Assembly (NCBI RefSeq): GCF_024648825.1
Contig: NZ_JANBBE010000001.1
Coordinates: 1,984,001 to 2,048,000, forward strand
Source: Lentzea californiensis
Lineage (GTDB): Bacteria; Actinomycetota; Actinomycetes; Mycobacteriales; Pseudonocardiaceae
Length of the DNA stretch: 64,000 nt
Direction: 5' to 3'
The position numbers and the translations under genes are program-made. Shown here one piece after another: positions 8,075 through 17,700 of the stretch. Positions within the stretch are counted from its first letter, which is position 1, and every line of letters begins with the position of its first letter. The notes beneath the pieces were generated by a model that did not search any database, had not been told where the DNA came from, and saw only the letters and a program-made list of their open reading frames with translations.

Positions 8075-9069
8075 AGACCGCGTTGCCACGCGACGACGGC
8101 CGAGTGGTAGCTGCCGGCCGCCTTGGTGTCGAAGTTGAAGACGTGCCCGTACCCGTTGACGACGAAGCCGTCGACCCGCGGTGCCTTGGGGTAGAACGGC
8201 TTCTCTGACCTGACCAGCGCCTGGGCCGAGGAGCAGTCGGCGCCGAGCGGCGGGGTGCCGCAGAAGTAGTCGGCCGAGGTCTGGACGGTCATCACCGGCA
8301 CGTCGATGAGGGCGCTCACCGGCAGCACGAGGTTCGACATCAGCGCGGTGGTGACGAACTCGCTCGCCGAGACGACGTCCTTCGTGGCCTCGTCGAGGGT
8401 GTTCACGGCGGCGACGCTCGGGCCGGGCGCGTGGAACATGCCGTAGCGCGAGCCCGGTGCCGTCGTCAGGTAGCCGACGTCGAGGCCGCGCAGGCTCAGC
8501 TTCGGGTCGAGCAGCGCGGGGATCAGGTTCGTCAGCGCGGGCACGGCCCTGACGTAGTCCCACTGGTGCGTCATGCCGGTGACCAGGACGCCGTCGACGT
8601 CGCGGTACCTGCCCGCCTCGGCCATCGCGATGGCCGAGCCGATCGAATGCCCGCCGACGAGCACCTTGGTGAACCGGGGCCGCAGGTTCTGGATGACCTG
8701 GTGCACCGCCTCGGCCTGGTTGGGCACGTCGACGAGGATGCTCAGCGGCTTGGTGCTCCTGCCGGAACCGATCCGGTCCACGGCCATGGTGGCGATGCCC
8801 GCGCTGTTCATCGCGCGTGTGACCGAACGGGTCTCGCCTTCCACCGGGATGTCCCAGTAGCCGCTGGTGTAGGTGCCGCCGGGGACGAGCACCTGGACGG
8901 TCCTGGCTCCCTGCGGGACGCACAGCCTGCCGTACATCGTCTGCCTGATGAGCCCGAACTGAACGGGCGTGAACACGTCCTCGCAGGTCGTCGCCGCGGC
9001 ACTGGCCGGGGCGGGAACCGGCAGGAGGGCAGCGAGCAGCACGGCGGCACAGAGCCGACGGAAACGCAT
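8071..9069 (-). CDS. Secreted alpha/beta hydrolase (lipase-like), copy B
   Basis: 332 aa from the ATG at 9069, after a GGAGG. The signal peptide begins MRFRRLCAAVLLAALLPVPA. The nucleophile motif is GGHSIGSAI and the late GYGHVFNF supplies the likely His. It aligns end to end with copy A at 2571-3560, and the 17-base gap to the upstream P450 is also conserved. Its TAG stop overlaps the stop of the convergent GGDEF gene by four bases. Expected to act outside the cell; the ester substrate is unknown. Confidence 0.8.
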   Translation of the reverse strand: MRFRRLCAAVLLAALLPVPAPASAAATTCEDVFTPVQFGLIRQTMYGRLCVPQGARTVQVLVPGGTYTSGYWDIPVEGETRSVTRAMNSAGIATMAVDRIGSGRSTKPLSILVDVPNQAEAVHQVIQNLRPRFTKVLVGGHSIGSAIAMAEAGRYRDVDGVLVTGMTHQWDYVRAVPALTNLIPALLDPKLSLRGLDVGYLTTAPGSRYGMFHAPGPSVAAVNTLDEATKDVVSASEFVTTALMSNLVLPVSALIDVPVMTVQTSADYFCGTPPLGADCSSAQALVRSEKPFYPKAPRVDGFVVNGYGHVFNFDTKAAGSYHSAVVAWQRGL

Positions 9070-9086
9070 GGGGGAACAACCTCCAG

Positions 9087-10400
9087 CTAGCGGGGGACGA
9101 CCTTCATCATCAGGTCGTGGGGGTAGGCCGCGTTCGTGAACTTGGTGCGCACGGGCCGGTCGGGGACCAGCCGGTAGCGCGCGCAGACCGTCGCCACCAC
9201 GATGGCGATCTCGGTCAGTGCGAAGTGGTTTCCGATGCATTGGTGGATGCCGCCGCCGAACGGCACGAACGCGCCCTTCGGCAGCCGCCTGGCGCGTTCG
9301 GGCGTCCAGCGGTCCGGGTCGAAGCGCTCCGGGTCCGGGAAGTTCGCGGGGTCGTGGTGCATCGTGTGCGGGCTGAGGATCACCTCGGTGCCCGGAGGCA
9401 GGACGGCGCCGCCGAGCTCGACCTCCACGGCCGTGCGGCGCATGACGAGCCAGAGCGGGTACTTCCGCAGGACCTCGGTCGCCACCTGGCCGACGTACGT
9501 CAGCTTCGGCACGTCGTCGATGGTCACGGGACGCCCGGCCAGCACCTCGTCGACCTCCGCCACGACCCGCCGTTCGACCTCGGGGTCGGCGGCGATCTCG
9601 TGGAAGATCCACGCCAGTGCCAGCGCGGTGGTCTCGATCCCCGCCGTCAGCAGCGTGATGACCTCGTCGAAGACCTGCTCGCCGGTCATCGGTTCGCCGG
9701 TCTCGGCGTCCCTGGCCATCAGCAACGTCGAGAGCAGGTCGCCGTGGTCGGTGTCGTCGCCACGACGGCTCTCGATGACCTCGTGCACGATCGCACGCAT
9801 CCGGGCGATGGCCTCGTCGAACTCGCGGTTGGCCGGGATGGGCAGCTTCTCGACGAACCCCGGCGAGAGGGCGCGCAGGATGCCGTTGCGGATGATCACG
9901 AACACGGACCGGCGGGCCTCGGCGATCGCCTTCTTGCCGATCTCGGTGGAGAAGAGGGCCTCACCGACGATCGTGACGGCGAGGCCCTGCATGTCCGCTT
10001 CGAGCTGTCTGACGTCGCCGGGACGCCAGCCGTCCAGCAGGTCGAGCGTCGCGCGGAGCATGGTGTTCGCGTACCCGGCGATCCGGTCGCGGTGGAACGC
10101 CGGCTGCATCATGCGGCGCTGGCGCAGGTGGAAGGCCCCGTTCGAGACGGCGAGCCCGTTGCCGACGAACGGCCGGAACTTGTCGTACATCCGGCCTTTG
10201 TGGAACTTCGGTGCGTCGGTGACCAGCACCTGGTGGGTCAACTGCGGGCTGGCGACGAAATAGGTGCGCATCGGCCCGAGATGTACTTCTACGAGATCAC
10301 CTTGAGCCCGTAAATTCCCGGTGAATGCGAATCTTTTCCTGAGCATAGGCAACGAATGCCCGAGAAATGGCAGCCTGCCGGGCGCCACCGGGACGGACAT
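9087..10400 (-). CDS. Cytochrome P450, copy B
   Basis: 437 aa from the ATG at 10400 (GAGGAG five bases upstream); a TTG one codon earlier is less likely. It begins MSVPVAPGRLPFLGHSLP. The I-helix motif is AGIETTALAL, ExxR is EVLR and the haem loop is FGGGIHQCIGNHFA. The C-terminal AYPHDLMMKVVPR parallels AYPNGLLMKAVPRN in copy A. Expected to be a soluble monooxygenase dependent on a ferredoxin and reductase that are not in the window. First gene of the second P450-lipase operon. Confidence 0.9.
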   Translation of the reverse strand: MSVPVAPGRLPFLGHSLPMLRKRFAFTGNLRAQGDLVEVHLGPMRTYFVASPQLTHQVLVTDAPKFHKGRMYDKFRPFVGNGLAVSNGAFHLRQRRMMQPAFHRDRIAGYANTMLRATLDLLDGWRPGDVRQLEADMQGLAVTIVGEALFSTEIGKKAIAEARRSVFVIIRNGILRALSPGFVEKLPIPANREFDEAIARMRAIVHEVIESRRGDDTDHGDLLSTLLMARDAETGEPMTGEQVFDEVITLLTAGIETTALALAWIFHEIAADPEVERRVVAEVDEVLAGRPVTIDDVPKLTYVGQVATEVLRKYPLWLVMRRTAVEVELGGAVLPPGTEVILSPHTMHHDPANFPDPERFDPDRWTPERARRLPKGAFVPFGGGIHQCIGNHFALTEIAIVVATVCARYRLVPDRPVRTKFTNAAYPHDLMMKVVPR

Positions 10401-10431
10401 CAACGCTCCTCGCGAGGGGAAAGAGTCGAGT

Positions 10432-10470
10432 CACCCTATGAGTCGTTCGGGCGACCGTGACAGTGCCCGA
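10432..10470 (-). promoter_or_regulatory. Candidate promoter of P450 copy B
   Basis: Minus-strand order GGCACTGTCAC, CGCCCGAACGACTC, TAGGGTGA matches 4926-4962. TAGGGT is the proposed -10 and CTGTCA or TGTCAC the -35, with an 18-19 base spacer. Confidence 0.5.
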
Positions 10471-10520
10471 TCGGGTGGAGTGCGTTCACACTTGCGGCCT
10501 AGTCGCTCGCGCTTTGTGCA

Positions 10521-10538
10521 TGACTAAGCTAGTGCGTC
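10521..10538 (+). promoter_or_regulatory. Conserved element upstream of methyltransferase copy B
   Basis: TGACTAAGCTAGTGCGTC differs at one base from 5014-5031. It precedes the AAGAGGTGAG ribosome-binding region and the GTG start at 10563. Confidence 0.45.
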
Positions 10539-10562
10539 CGCAACCTGAAGAGGTGAGTAGTC

Positions 10563-11378
10563 GTGTCCGACGTGCAGAACTGGGTTCCGCAGAGCGTCGA
10601 CGTCTCCGTGCCGAGCGCGGCACGCGTCTACGACTACCTGCTCGGGGGCGCGCACAACTTCGCGGTCGACCGCCTGATGGGCGACAAGGCCGAGCAGATG
10701 ATGCCGAACTCGCGCAACGCGGCCAGGCTCAACCGGGCCTTCCTGCGCCGCGCGGTGCGCTTCATGACCGAGCAGGGCGTGCGCCAGTTCCTGGACATCG
10801 GCTCGGGCATCCCGACCGTGGCCAACGTGCACGAGGTCGCGCAGGAGGAGCACCCGTCGTGCCGCGTCATGTACGTGGACCGCGATCCCGTCGCCGTCGC
10901 GCACGGTGAGCTGATCATCGCGGGCAACGACCGCGTCGGCGTGCTGCAGGCCGACATGCGCGACCCGGACAGCATCCTCAACAGCGGCGAGGTGAACCGG
11001 CTGCTCGACTTCGGCCAGCCGATCGGGCTGCTGATGCTGTTCATGGTCCACTGGGTGCCGGACGAGGCCGACCCGCAGAGCCTGCTCAAGCGGTACCGCG
11101 AGGCGCTGCCCAGCGGGAGCTACCTCGCGATCTCGCACATGGCGGGCGACCACGTCAACGACGACGCCCGGTCGGTCACCGACAGGATGGCCAAGGCGGG
11201 CGGTGGTGACGTCACCTATCGCGACCGCGCCGAGGTCGAGTCGTTCTTCGGGGATTTCGAACTCGTGGAGCCCGGACTCGTCAAATTCGCCGAATGGCGA
11301 CCTTCCGGTCCCGGTGACGTCTCGGATGATCCAGCGGTGAACAGGATCGCGTTCGCCGGTGTCGGCAGGAAGCCATAA
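10563..11378 (+). CDS. SAM-dependent methyltransferase, PF04672 type, copy B
   Basis: 271 aa from the GTG at 10563, preceded by AAGAGGTGAG. It has ARVYDYLLGGAHNFAVDR, the SAM-binding DIGSGIPTVANVHEVAQ, MLFMVHWVPDE and LVEPGLVKFAEWRPSGPGD, all shared with copy A. The family is abundant in actinomycetes and its substrate is not established. A role with the downstream c-di-GMP protein is inferred only from the repeated gene pair. Confidence 0.87.
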   Translation: MSDVQNWVPQSVDVSVPSAARVYDYLLGGAHNFAVDRLMGDKAEQMMPNSRNAARLNRAFLRRAVRFMTEQGVRQFLDIGSGIPTVANVHEVAQEEHPSCRVMYVDRDPVAVAHGELIIAGNDRVGVLQADMRDPDSILNSGEVNRLLDFGQPIGLLMLFMVHWVPDEADPQSLLKRYREALPSGSYLAISHMAGDHVNDDARSVTDRMAKAGGGDVTYRDRAEVESFFGDFELVEPGLVKFAEWRPSGPGDVSDDPAVNRIAFAGVGRKP

Positions 11379-11439
11379 CGTTTATCGATGGTGTGATGTC
11401 GATTCACGCGACCGGTTGAGGCGTGGTCGACTCTGCGTG

Positions 11440-11454
11440 GGTAAACTGCCGGAC
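11440..11454 (+). promoter_or_regulatory. Conserved TAAACT element upstream of GGDEF/EAL copy B
   Basis: GGTAAACTGCCGGAC, one base different from 5947-5961, ends 29 bases before the ATG at 11484. TAAACT is the proposed -10. Confidence 0.45.
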
Positions 11455-11483
11455 CTCAGAGCCATTGCGAGGCGGCCCACCGA

Positions 11484-13604
11484 ATGTCGAAGCCGAGTCG
11501 AATACCAGACGCAACGCCTTCGCCTCAGGACAATGCGAGGGCGCGGACGACGCTCGCCCGGAAATGGTCGTACCGCCTGCTCGGAGCAGTCGCGATTCCC
11601 CTGGGCCGAGATGATCTCGACGAGGAACTGCGCATCCGGCTGGACGCGCTGTGCTCAGTGCTGCACGAGGAGCCGTTCACGACCGCCCCGGTCGAGGCGG
11701 CGGGCGCCGAACTGGCGGGGCTGGGCCACCTCGGCCGGTTCGGGCTGCGGTGCACCACCGAGGTCCTCGGCAAGGGCCTGCTCGCGCTCCCGGAGTTCCA
11801 GCCGGTCGAGCGGTACGCGGAACGCATCGCGCTCGCGATGGGCGCGCTCGGCGCCGGTTTCACCGCGGCGAACGCGGAGTCCGTGCTCGCGCAGCAGGAG
11901 AGCATGCAGCGGTCGTTGCTCAAGGCGGTCCGCGACGCGAACTGGAACCTCAGGGAGAGCCAGGCGCGCTTCAACGAGGTCGTCACGTCGTCCACCAACG
12001 GCGTGCTGATCGTCGACCTCGAGGGCAGGCTGCTCCAGGTGAACGCGGCCACCGGCCAGATCCTCGGGCGCACCTCCGACGAGCTCACCGGCATGCCGCT
12101 GCTGGACCTGATCGACCCCGACTTCACCGAGGTGCTGCGCGAGGCGATGACCGACCTCGCGTCCGGTGCCATCGAGCGCTTCCGTCAGTCGCAACGGCTG
12201 CTGCGCGAGGACGGCGAGTCCGCGCCGGTGACGCTGGCCGCGTCGCTGCTGCGCGGTGCCGACGAGCAGCCGATGCACTTCGTCGTCGTGGTCGAGGACG
12301 GCACCGAACTGGCGCTGCTGCAGAACGAGCTCAAGCGGCAGTCGCTGCACGACCCGCTGACCGGGCTGCCGAACCGCCAGTTCTTCACCACGCAGCTGGA
12401 GACCGCGCTGCGCAAGGCCGATCAAGAGCACGGCATCACCGTCTTCCACCTCGACCTCGACGCGTTCGGCATGCTGCGCGACAGCTTCGGCGGCCGGGTC
12501 GTCGAGCGGTACCTGCAGCACGTGACCGGCCGGCTGAAGACGTTGCTGGCGGGCGAGAAGGTCATGATCGCCCGGTTCGGCGGCGACGAGTTCGGCCTCC
12601 TGCTGGAGAACAGGGCGACGACGCCGAGCATCGACGCGATCATGAAGAGCATCAACGACGACCTGGTGTCCGAACCGACCTTCGTGGACGGTCATGGCGT
12701 GTCGGCGTCGATGAGCGCGGGCGTCGTGCACCGGCCCGGCACCGGCGAGGAACCGCTCGACGTGCTGCGCGCGGCGGAGAGGTCGTTGCGCCGCGCCAAG
12801 AAGGGCAGGCGCGGGCAGTGGGAGCTGTTCCACGCCGGCCAGGACGCCGAGGAGCGCCGGGACGACGCGCTGGCCGTGGAGATGCCCGCCGCGTGGGAGA
12901 ACGGCGAGATCACCGTGCGGTACCGGCCGGCCGTGCGCCTCGAAGACGGCGAGGTCAGCGGTGTCGAGGCGGAGTTCCACTGGGACAGCCCGGAAGCCGG
13001 CGTGCTGGGCCACGACCGGTGCGCGGAACTGGCCGAGCAGACCGGCCTGATCCTGCCGCTCGGCGGGTGGCTGCTGAAGGTCGCCGGCGGTCAGTCGGCG
13101 TGGTGGCGGCAGCGCGGGCAGCTGGACATGGCGCTGGCCGTGCGGCTCACCGCGCACCAGTCGTCCGACGCGGACCTGGTCTCACGGGTCGTGGAGGTGC
13201 TCGACCAGATCGGGGTGCCCGCCGGGAAGCTGATGATCAGCATGCCCTGCGGCGTGCTCTCCGTGGCCGACGCGGCGGACAACCTCGCGGTGCTGGCCCG
13301 CATGGGCGTGCTGACGGCGATCGACGACTTCGGCATGGGACCGCTGGACTTCGGGCTGCTCGCGTCCGACCTGCCGGTGCGGGCCGTGCGGGTCGCGCCA
13401 GGTCTGGTGAAGAGCCGGTCCCCGTACGTGGCGGCGCTGCTGCCGTTGTTGCGCGAGCGCGACGTGGCGGTCGCCGTGGAGGGCATCGACAGCGCCGAGC
13501 TGGCCGAGTGGTGGCGTGCCGCCGGAGCCGGCTTCGCGACCGGCGACCACTTCGGGGTGGCGCGGGAGCCGGGCGAGTTCCTGGAGACCTTGGGACTCCG
13601 GTGA
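11484..13604 (+). CDS. PAS-GGDEF-EAL protein, copy B (diguanylate cyclase with degenerate EAL)
   Basis: 706 aa with the same order as copy A: helical N-terminal region, PAS-like segment (LIVDLEGRLLQVNAATGQIL near 175), GGDEF and EAL-like domains. The cyclase signature is the canonical FGGDEF near residue 365, where copy A has DGDEF. The EAL domain is more eroded: the signature is VEAEFHW, and the Asn, second Glu and Lys positions read RLTAHQS, ISMPCGV and VRVAPGL. IDDFGMG is kept. Phosphodiesterase activity therefore looks unlikely. Convergent with the chitinase gene across 42 bases. Confidence 0.88.
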   Translation: MSKPSRIPDATPSPQDNARARTTLARKWSYRLLGAVAIPLGRDDLDEELRIRLDALCSVLHEEPFTTAPVEAAGAELAGLGHLGRFGLRCTTEVLGKGLLALPEFQPVERYAERIALAMGALGAGFTAANAESVLAQQESMQRSLLKAVRDANWNLRESQARFNEVVTSSTNGVLIVDLEGRLLQVNAATGQILGRTSDELTGMPLLDLIDPDFTEVLREAMTDLASGAIERFRQSQRLLREDGESAPVTLAASLLRGADEQPMHFVVVVEDGTELALLQNELKRQSLHDPLTGLPNRQFFTTQLETALRKADQEHGITVFHLDLDAFGMLRDSFGGRVVERYLQHVTGRLKTLLAGEKVMIARFGGDEFGLLLENRATTPSIDAIMKSINDDLVSEPTFVDGHGVSASMSAGVVHRPGTGEEPLDVLRAAERSLRRAKKGRRGQWELFHAGQDAEERRDDALAVEMPAAWENGEITVRYRPAVRLEDGEVSGVEAEFHWDSPEAGVLGHDRCAELAEQTGLILPLGGWLLKVAGGQSAWWRQRGQLDMALAVRLTAHQSSDADLVSRVVEVLDQIGVPAGKLMISMPCGVLSVADAADNLAVLARMGVLTAIDDFGMGPLDFGLLASDLPVRAVRVAPGLVKSRSPYVAALLPLLRERDVAVAVEGIDSAELAEWWRAAGAGFATGDHFGVAREPGEFLETLGLR

Positions 13605-13646
13605 CCGGACGGGGTCGGGGTCACGTCCGGCCACCGGAGAAATCCT

Positions 13647-14594
13647 CTAGCCGGTGAACTTCGCCAGCGCCTTGGTGAACTCGAAGGTCTGCTGGTCGAT
13701 GCCGCTGCACGAGGAGCTCATCGCCCCGCAGTTGCCGCGGTCCCGGTTCACGGCCCAGAACGAGACGCGGGCCAGGTGCTTGGAGTTCGCCCAGGTGACG
13801 ATGTCGCGGAAGTTCTGCGGGGTGACGGTCTCGCCGGTGTCGGTCTTGCCGTTCATCGACGACAGGCCGCTGCGCCGGTACGCCGCGTCGTCGGTGAGGC
13901 CGTAGGTCGACTTGACGTGGTTCTTCAGGCCGTCGACGGCGCTCTTGGTGAGCGCGAGCATGTCACCGCTGCTGCCCCAGTCGAACGGCATGACGGCCCA
14001 CGTGTCGATCGGCGCGCCGAGCTCCTTGGCCCGCGTGATCAGGCGCTTGCCCCAGGAGTTCGGGCCGGTGCGGTCGGTCGGCATGGTGATGACCGTCTTC
14101 ACGCCGGGGTTGTTCTGCTTGACGATCTTCAACGCGCCGAGCACGCGGTCCTGCGTGGCGTTGTTCTCGAACTCGGCCGCCTCGATGTCGATGTCGATCG
14201 CCTTGAGCGCGTAGGCGTCGATCACCTTCTGGTAGGCGCCGGCGAGCGCGGCCGGTGAACCGCAGAACTGGCCGAGCTTGTTGCCGGACCAGCCGCCGAT
14301 CGACGGCACCGCGTCACCGCCGGCCGCGCGGATCGAGTTGATCAGGGTCTTGTCGGACCCGGTCAGCGAGCGGCTGCCGTCCCACTTCGGGTTGCAGGTG
14401 CCGTCGCTGAGGATGAAAGCGAGGGTGAACGACTTGATGCCCGTCTGCTGCATCACGGTGGCGGGGTCGGGCTGACCGCCCCACTGGTAGAGGTAGGGCG
14501 CCGCGAGCACGGGGTTGACGGCCGCCTGTGCGGTCGTGGGCAGCATGATCGCCGCGCACGTGGCAGCGACAGCGCCGACGAGGAACCGCTTCAT
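13647..14594 (-). CDS. Secreted family 18 chitinase-like glycoside hydrolase
   Basis: 315 aa from the ATG at 14594 (GGAGG four bases upstream); the longer reading to 14651 runs into the promoter. A signal peptide MKRFLVGAVAATCAAIM leads to a GH18 barrel. PSIGGWSG matches the conserved SxGG strand, and AIDIDIEAAE matches the DxxDxDxE catalytic strand with the acid Glu. There is no carbohydrate-binding module, so it is a catalytic domain only. A DasR-type operator upstream suggests control by GlcNAc metabolism. Predicted to hydrolyse chitin or chito-oligosaccharides outside the cell. Confidence 0.85.
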   Translation of the reverse strand: MKRFLVGAVAATCAAIMLPTTAQAAVNPVLAAPYLYQWGGQPDPATVMQQTGIKSFTLAFILSDGTCNPKWDGSRSLTGSDKTLINSIRAAGGDAVPSIGGWSGNKLGQFCGSPAALAGAYQKVIDAYALKAIDIDIEAAEFENNATQDRVLGALKIVKQNNPGVKTVITMPTDRTGPNSWGKRLITRAKELGAPIDTWAVMPFDWGSSGDMLALTKSAVDGLKNHVKSTYGLTDDAAYRRSGLSSMNGKTDTGETVTPQNFRDIVTWANSKHLARVSFWAVNRDRGNCGAMSSSCSGIDQQTFEFTKALAKFTG

Positions 14595-14663
14595 CAGTCC
14601 TCCAAAGACTGCTCGGTCCAGGGCGGCGGAGCTGGCAGTGAGGGGGCTCACAACGTCTTCAAA

Positions 14664-14691
14664 AGTGGACTAGACCACCACTATCTGTCAA
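14664..14691 (-). promoter_or_regulatory. DasR-type operator and -35 box of the chitinase gene
   Basis: AGTGGACTAGACCACC at 14664-14679 agrees with the remembered DasR-responsive consensus (AGTGGTCTAGACCAGT) at 13 of 16 positions, counted by eye. On the minus strand a perfect TTGACA lies just upstream (14691-14686), so the site falls between the -35 and the start, where a GntR-type repressor would block transcription. DasR represses chitinase genes and is released by glucosamine-6-phosphate in Streptomyces. Confidence 0.62.
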
Positions 14692-14712
14692 GAAGGTAGA
14701 CGAAATCGGCCG

Positions 14713-17700
14713 GTGGTTCGTCCTGTGCCGTTCGCCCCTGGTCGGGCGGCCTTTGACGATCTTGTCGGTGCCGCGTGGTGCAATCGACCCGTGGCACTTC
14801 CACCCCAGCTGGTCCGCCGAAGGCCGGAGACGCGTCCGCGTCCCCGGTGGGACGCCGCTGCCCAGCGGGTCTTCTCCCGCGAGGGCTTCGTCCGGGTGCT
14901 CGGCGGCCCCGGCACCGGCAAGACGACGCTGCTCGCCGAACTGGCCGCGCACGTCGTGCTGGAACACGGGGCGGATCCGGAGAACGTGCTCGTGCTGACG
15001 GCGAACAGGCGCGCGTCGGTGGCGTTGCGCGCGCAGATCACGCAGTTGCTGACGGGACGGTTGTCGGCGATCCGCGAACCGTTGGTCCGGACCGTGCACT
15101 CCTACGCGTTCGCGGTGCTGCGCAACCAGGCGGTGCTGCAGGGCGAGCCGCCGCCGCGGTTGCTGTCCGGGCCGGACCAGGACGCGATGGTGCGCGAACT
15201 GCTCGCCGGTGACGTGGAGCTGGGCGCGTTGAAGTGGCCGGAGCGGTTGCGGCCGGCGCTGGAGCTGCCGGGGTTCGCGCACGAGCTGCGGGATCTGCTG
15301 CTGCGCGCGGCGGAACGAGGGCTGGGGCCGGAAGACCTGATCGAGCTCGGTGAGCGGCACGGGCGCGACGAGTGGGTGGCGGCCGGGCGGTTCGGGGCGC
15401 AGTACGAGGCGGTGAACCTGCTGTCCGGGATGGACTCCGCGACGGCGTACGCCCCCGCCTACGACGCGGCCGAGCTGGTGTCGTCGGCCTACGCGGCGTT
15501 CGTGAACGACGAGGACCTGCTGTTCGGCGAACGGCGGCGCGTGCGGTACCTGCTGGTCGACGACACGCAGCACCTCGACCCGATGCAGTACTCGCTGATC
15601 CGCTCGCTCGGGTCGGGGGCGGCGCGGTTCGTGCTGGCCGGTGATCCGGACCAGGCGATCTTCACGTTCCGCGGTGCCGACCCGGAGATCCTGCGGGACG
15701 CCGCCGGCGAGACGGTCGTGCTGCGGCAGTCGCACCGGATGATGCCCGAGGTCCGGGACGCGGTGGCCCGGCTGGCGGCGCGGCTGCCCGGTGCTTCCCC
15801 TGCTCGCTCGGTCGACCCGGTCGACGGCGAGGGCTCCGTGCAGGTGCGGTTGCTCGCGTCGTCCGCGCAGGAGGCGACGTGGGTGGCGGACCAGCTGCGG
15901 CGTTCGCACCTGGCCGACGAGGTGCCGTGGTCGCAGATGGCCGTGGTGGTGCGGTCGGCGACGTTGTCCCTGCCGGTGCTGCAACGGGCCCTGCTCGCCG
16001 CCGGCGTGCCGGTGTCCGTCGCGTCGGACGAGCTGCCGTTGGCGCAGCAGCCTTCCGTGCGTCCGCTGCTCGCTCTCGTCCGTGCCGCCGCCTCGCCAGG
16101 ATCGTTGGACGAGGACGCGGCGGCGATGCTGCTGTCCTCTTCGTACGGTGGCGCGGATCCGTTGGCGCTGCGGCGGTTGCGGCGCGGTCTGCGGCGCCTG
16201 GAGATGGCCGCGGGCGGGGACAGGCCGAGCGGCGACCTGCTGGTCGAGGTCGTGGAGAGCGGGGACAGGCTGGCCGCGCTGGAGGACGCGGAGTCGTTGC
16301 CCGCGCGGCGGATCGGGCACCTGCTGGCGTTGGCGCGCAAGGCGATCGAGGCGGGGAAGTCCGTCGAGGTCGTGCTGTGGGACCTGTGGACGGCGACGGG
16401 CCTGCAGGAGCGCTGGGTGGCGCAGTCGGCCCGGCGCGGACTGCTCGGCATGCAGGCGGACCGCGATCTAGACGCGATCGTGGCGTTGTTCGAGGCGGCC
16501 GCGAAGTACGTCGACCGGTTGCCGGGTTCCGGGGTCGCCGGGTTCGCGGACTACCTGGAGTCGCAACGGATCGTCGGCGACACGCTGGCCGCCTCGGCCC
16601 CGGCCGGTGAGGCGGTGTCCGTGCTGACGGCCCACTCGGCCGCCGGGCGCGAGTGGGAGGTCGTCGCGGTGCCCGGCGTCCAGGAGGGCAGCTGGCCCGA
16701 CCTGCGGCTGCGTGGCACCGTGCTGGGCGTCGAACGCATGGTGGACGTGCTGGCCGGGATGGAGCCCTCGGTGTCGGCGGTGGCGCCGATCCTGGCCGAG
16801 GAACGCCGGCTGCTGCTCGTCGCCGCATCCCGCGCGCGGTCGAAGCTGCTGATCAGCGCCGTGCGTGGGGAGGACGAGCAACCGTCGCGGTTCCTCGACG
16901 AGATCGAGTCGTCCGCTGAGGACGAACGGAAGCTGCACCGGCCCCAGCGCGGCCTGGTGCTGGGTGAGCTGGTCGGCGAGCTGCGCCGGGTCGTGTGCTC
17001 GGACTCCGAGGCCCCCGATCGGCGCTCGCGTGCCGCGGAACAGCTGGCCCGGCTGGCCGAGGCGGGGGTGCCCGGTGCGCACCCGGAGTCCTGGTACGGC
17101 CTGGCGGAAGTGTCCATCGACGCTCCACTGTGGACTGAGGAGCAGAAGGTCAGCGTGACGCCGTCGACGATCGAGGTGATCACGAAGTGCCCGTTGCGCT
17201 GGGTCGTCGAGCGCCACGGCGGGCAGGACCCGGCGGAGCTCGCCTCCGTGACGGGCACGCTCGTCCACGCGCTGGCGCAGGCGGCGTCGTCCGGTGCGGA
17301 CGCGCAGCAGCTCAGGGTGAAGCTCGACGAGGCGTGGGCCGCGGTGGACGCCGGCGCCCCGTGGTTCTCCCGCCGCGAACGCATGCGGGTGGAGAAGATG
17401 CTCGACACGTTCCTCGCGTGGCTGGCCATGAGCCGCAGCCAGCTCACGCAGGTCGCGGTCGAGGAGGAGATGGTCGTCGACGTCCCCAAGCGCGACGGCG
17501 GGCCGTGGCTGCAGGTCAGGGGCCGGGTCGACCGTCTGGAAAAGGACGAGGACGGCCGCCCGGTGGTGATCGACCTCAAGACCGGCAAGAGCCCGGTGTC
17601 GCGCGAGGCGTCCCAGGAACACCCGCAGCTGGCCGTCTACCAGCTGGCGTCGTCGCTGGGCGGCTTCACCCACATCGGACTCGGAACCGAGCCAGGCGGG

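Noticed and set aside
3578-9079. 1833-aa minus-strand open frame
   Set aside because: Only its C-terminal 436 residues are a real protein (P450 copy A). The rest is antisense to the methyltransferase and GGDEF genes and has an Arg/Pro/Ala-rich shadow composition.
13605-13646. Possible hairpin between GGDEF copy B and the chitinase
   Set aside because: Short weak GTCCGG-type complementarity with no T run; cannot be told from chance in GC-rich DNA.
14659-16320. 553-aa minus-strand frame opposite adnA
   Set aside because: Shadow of adnA in GC-rich DNA; no recognisable domain, and it crosses the chitinase promoter.
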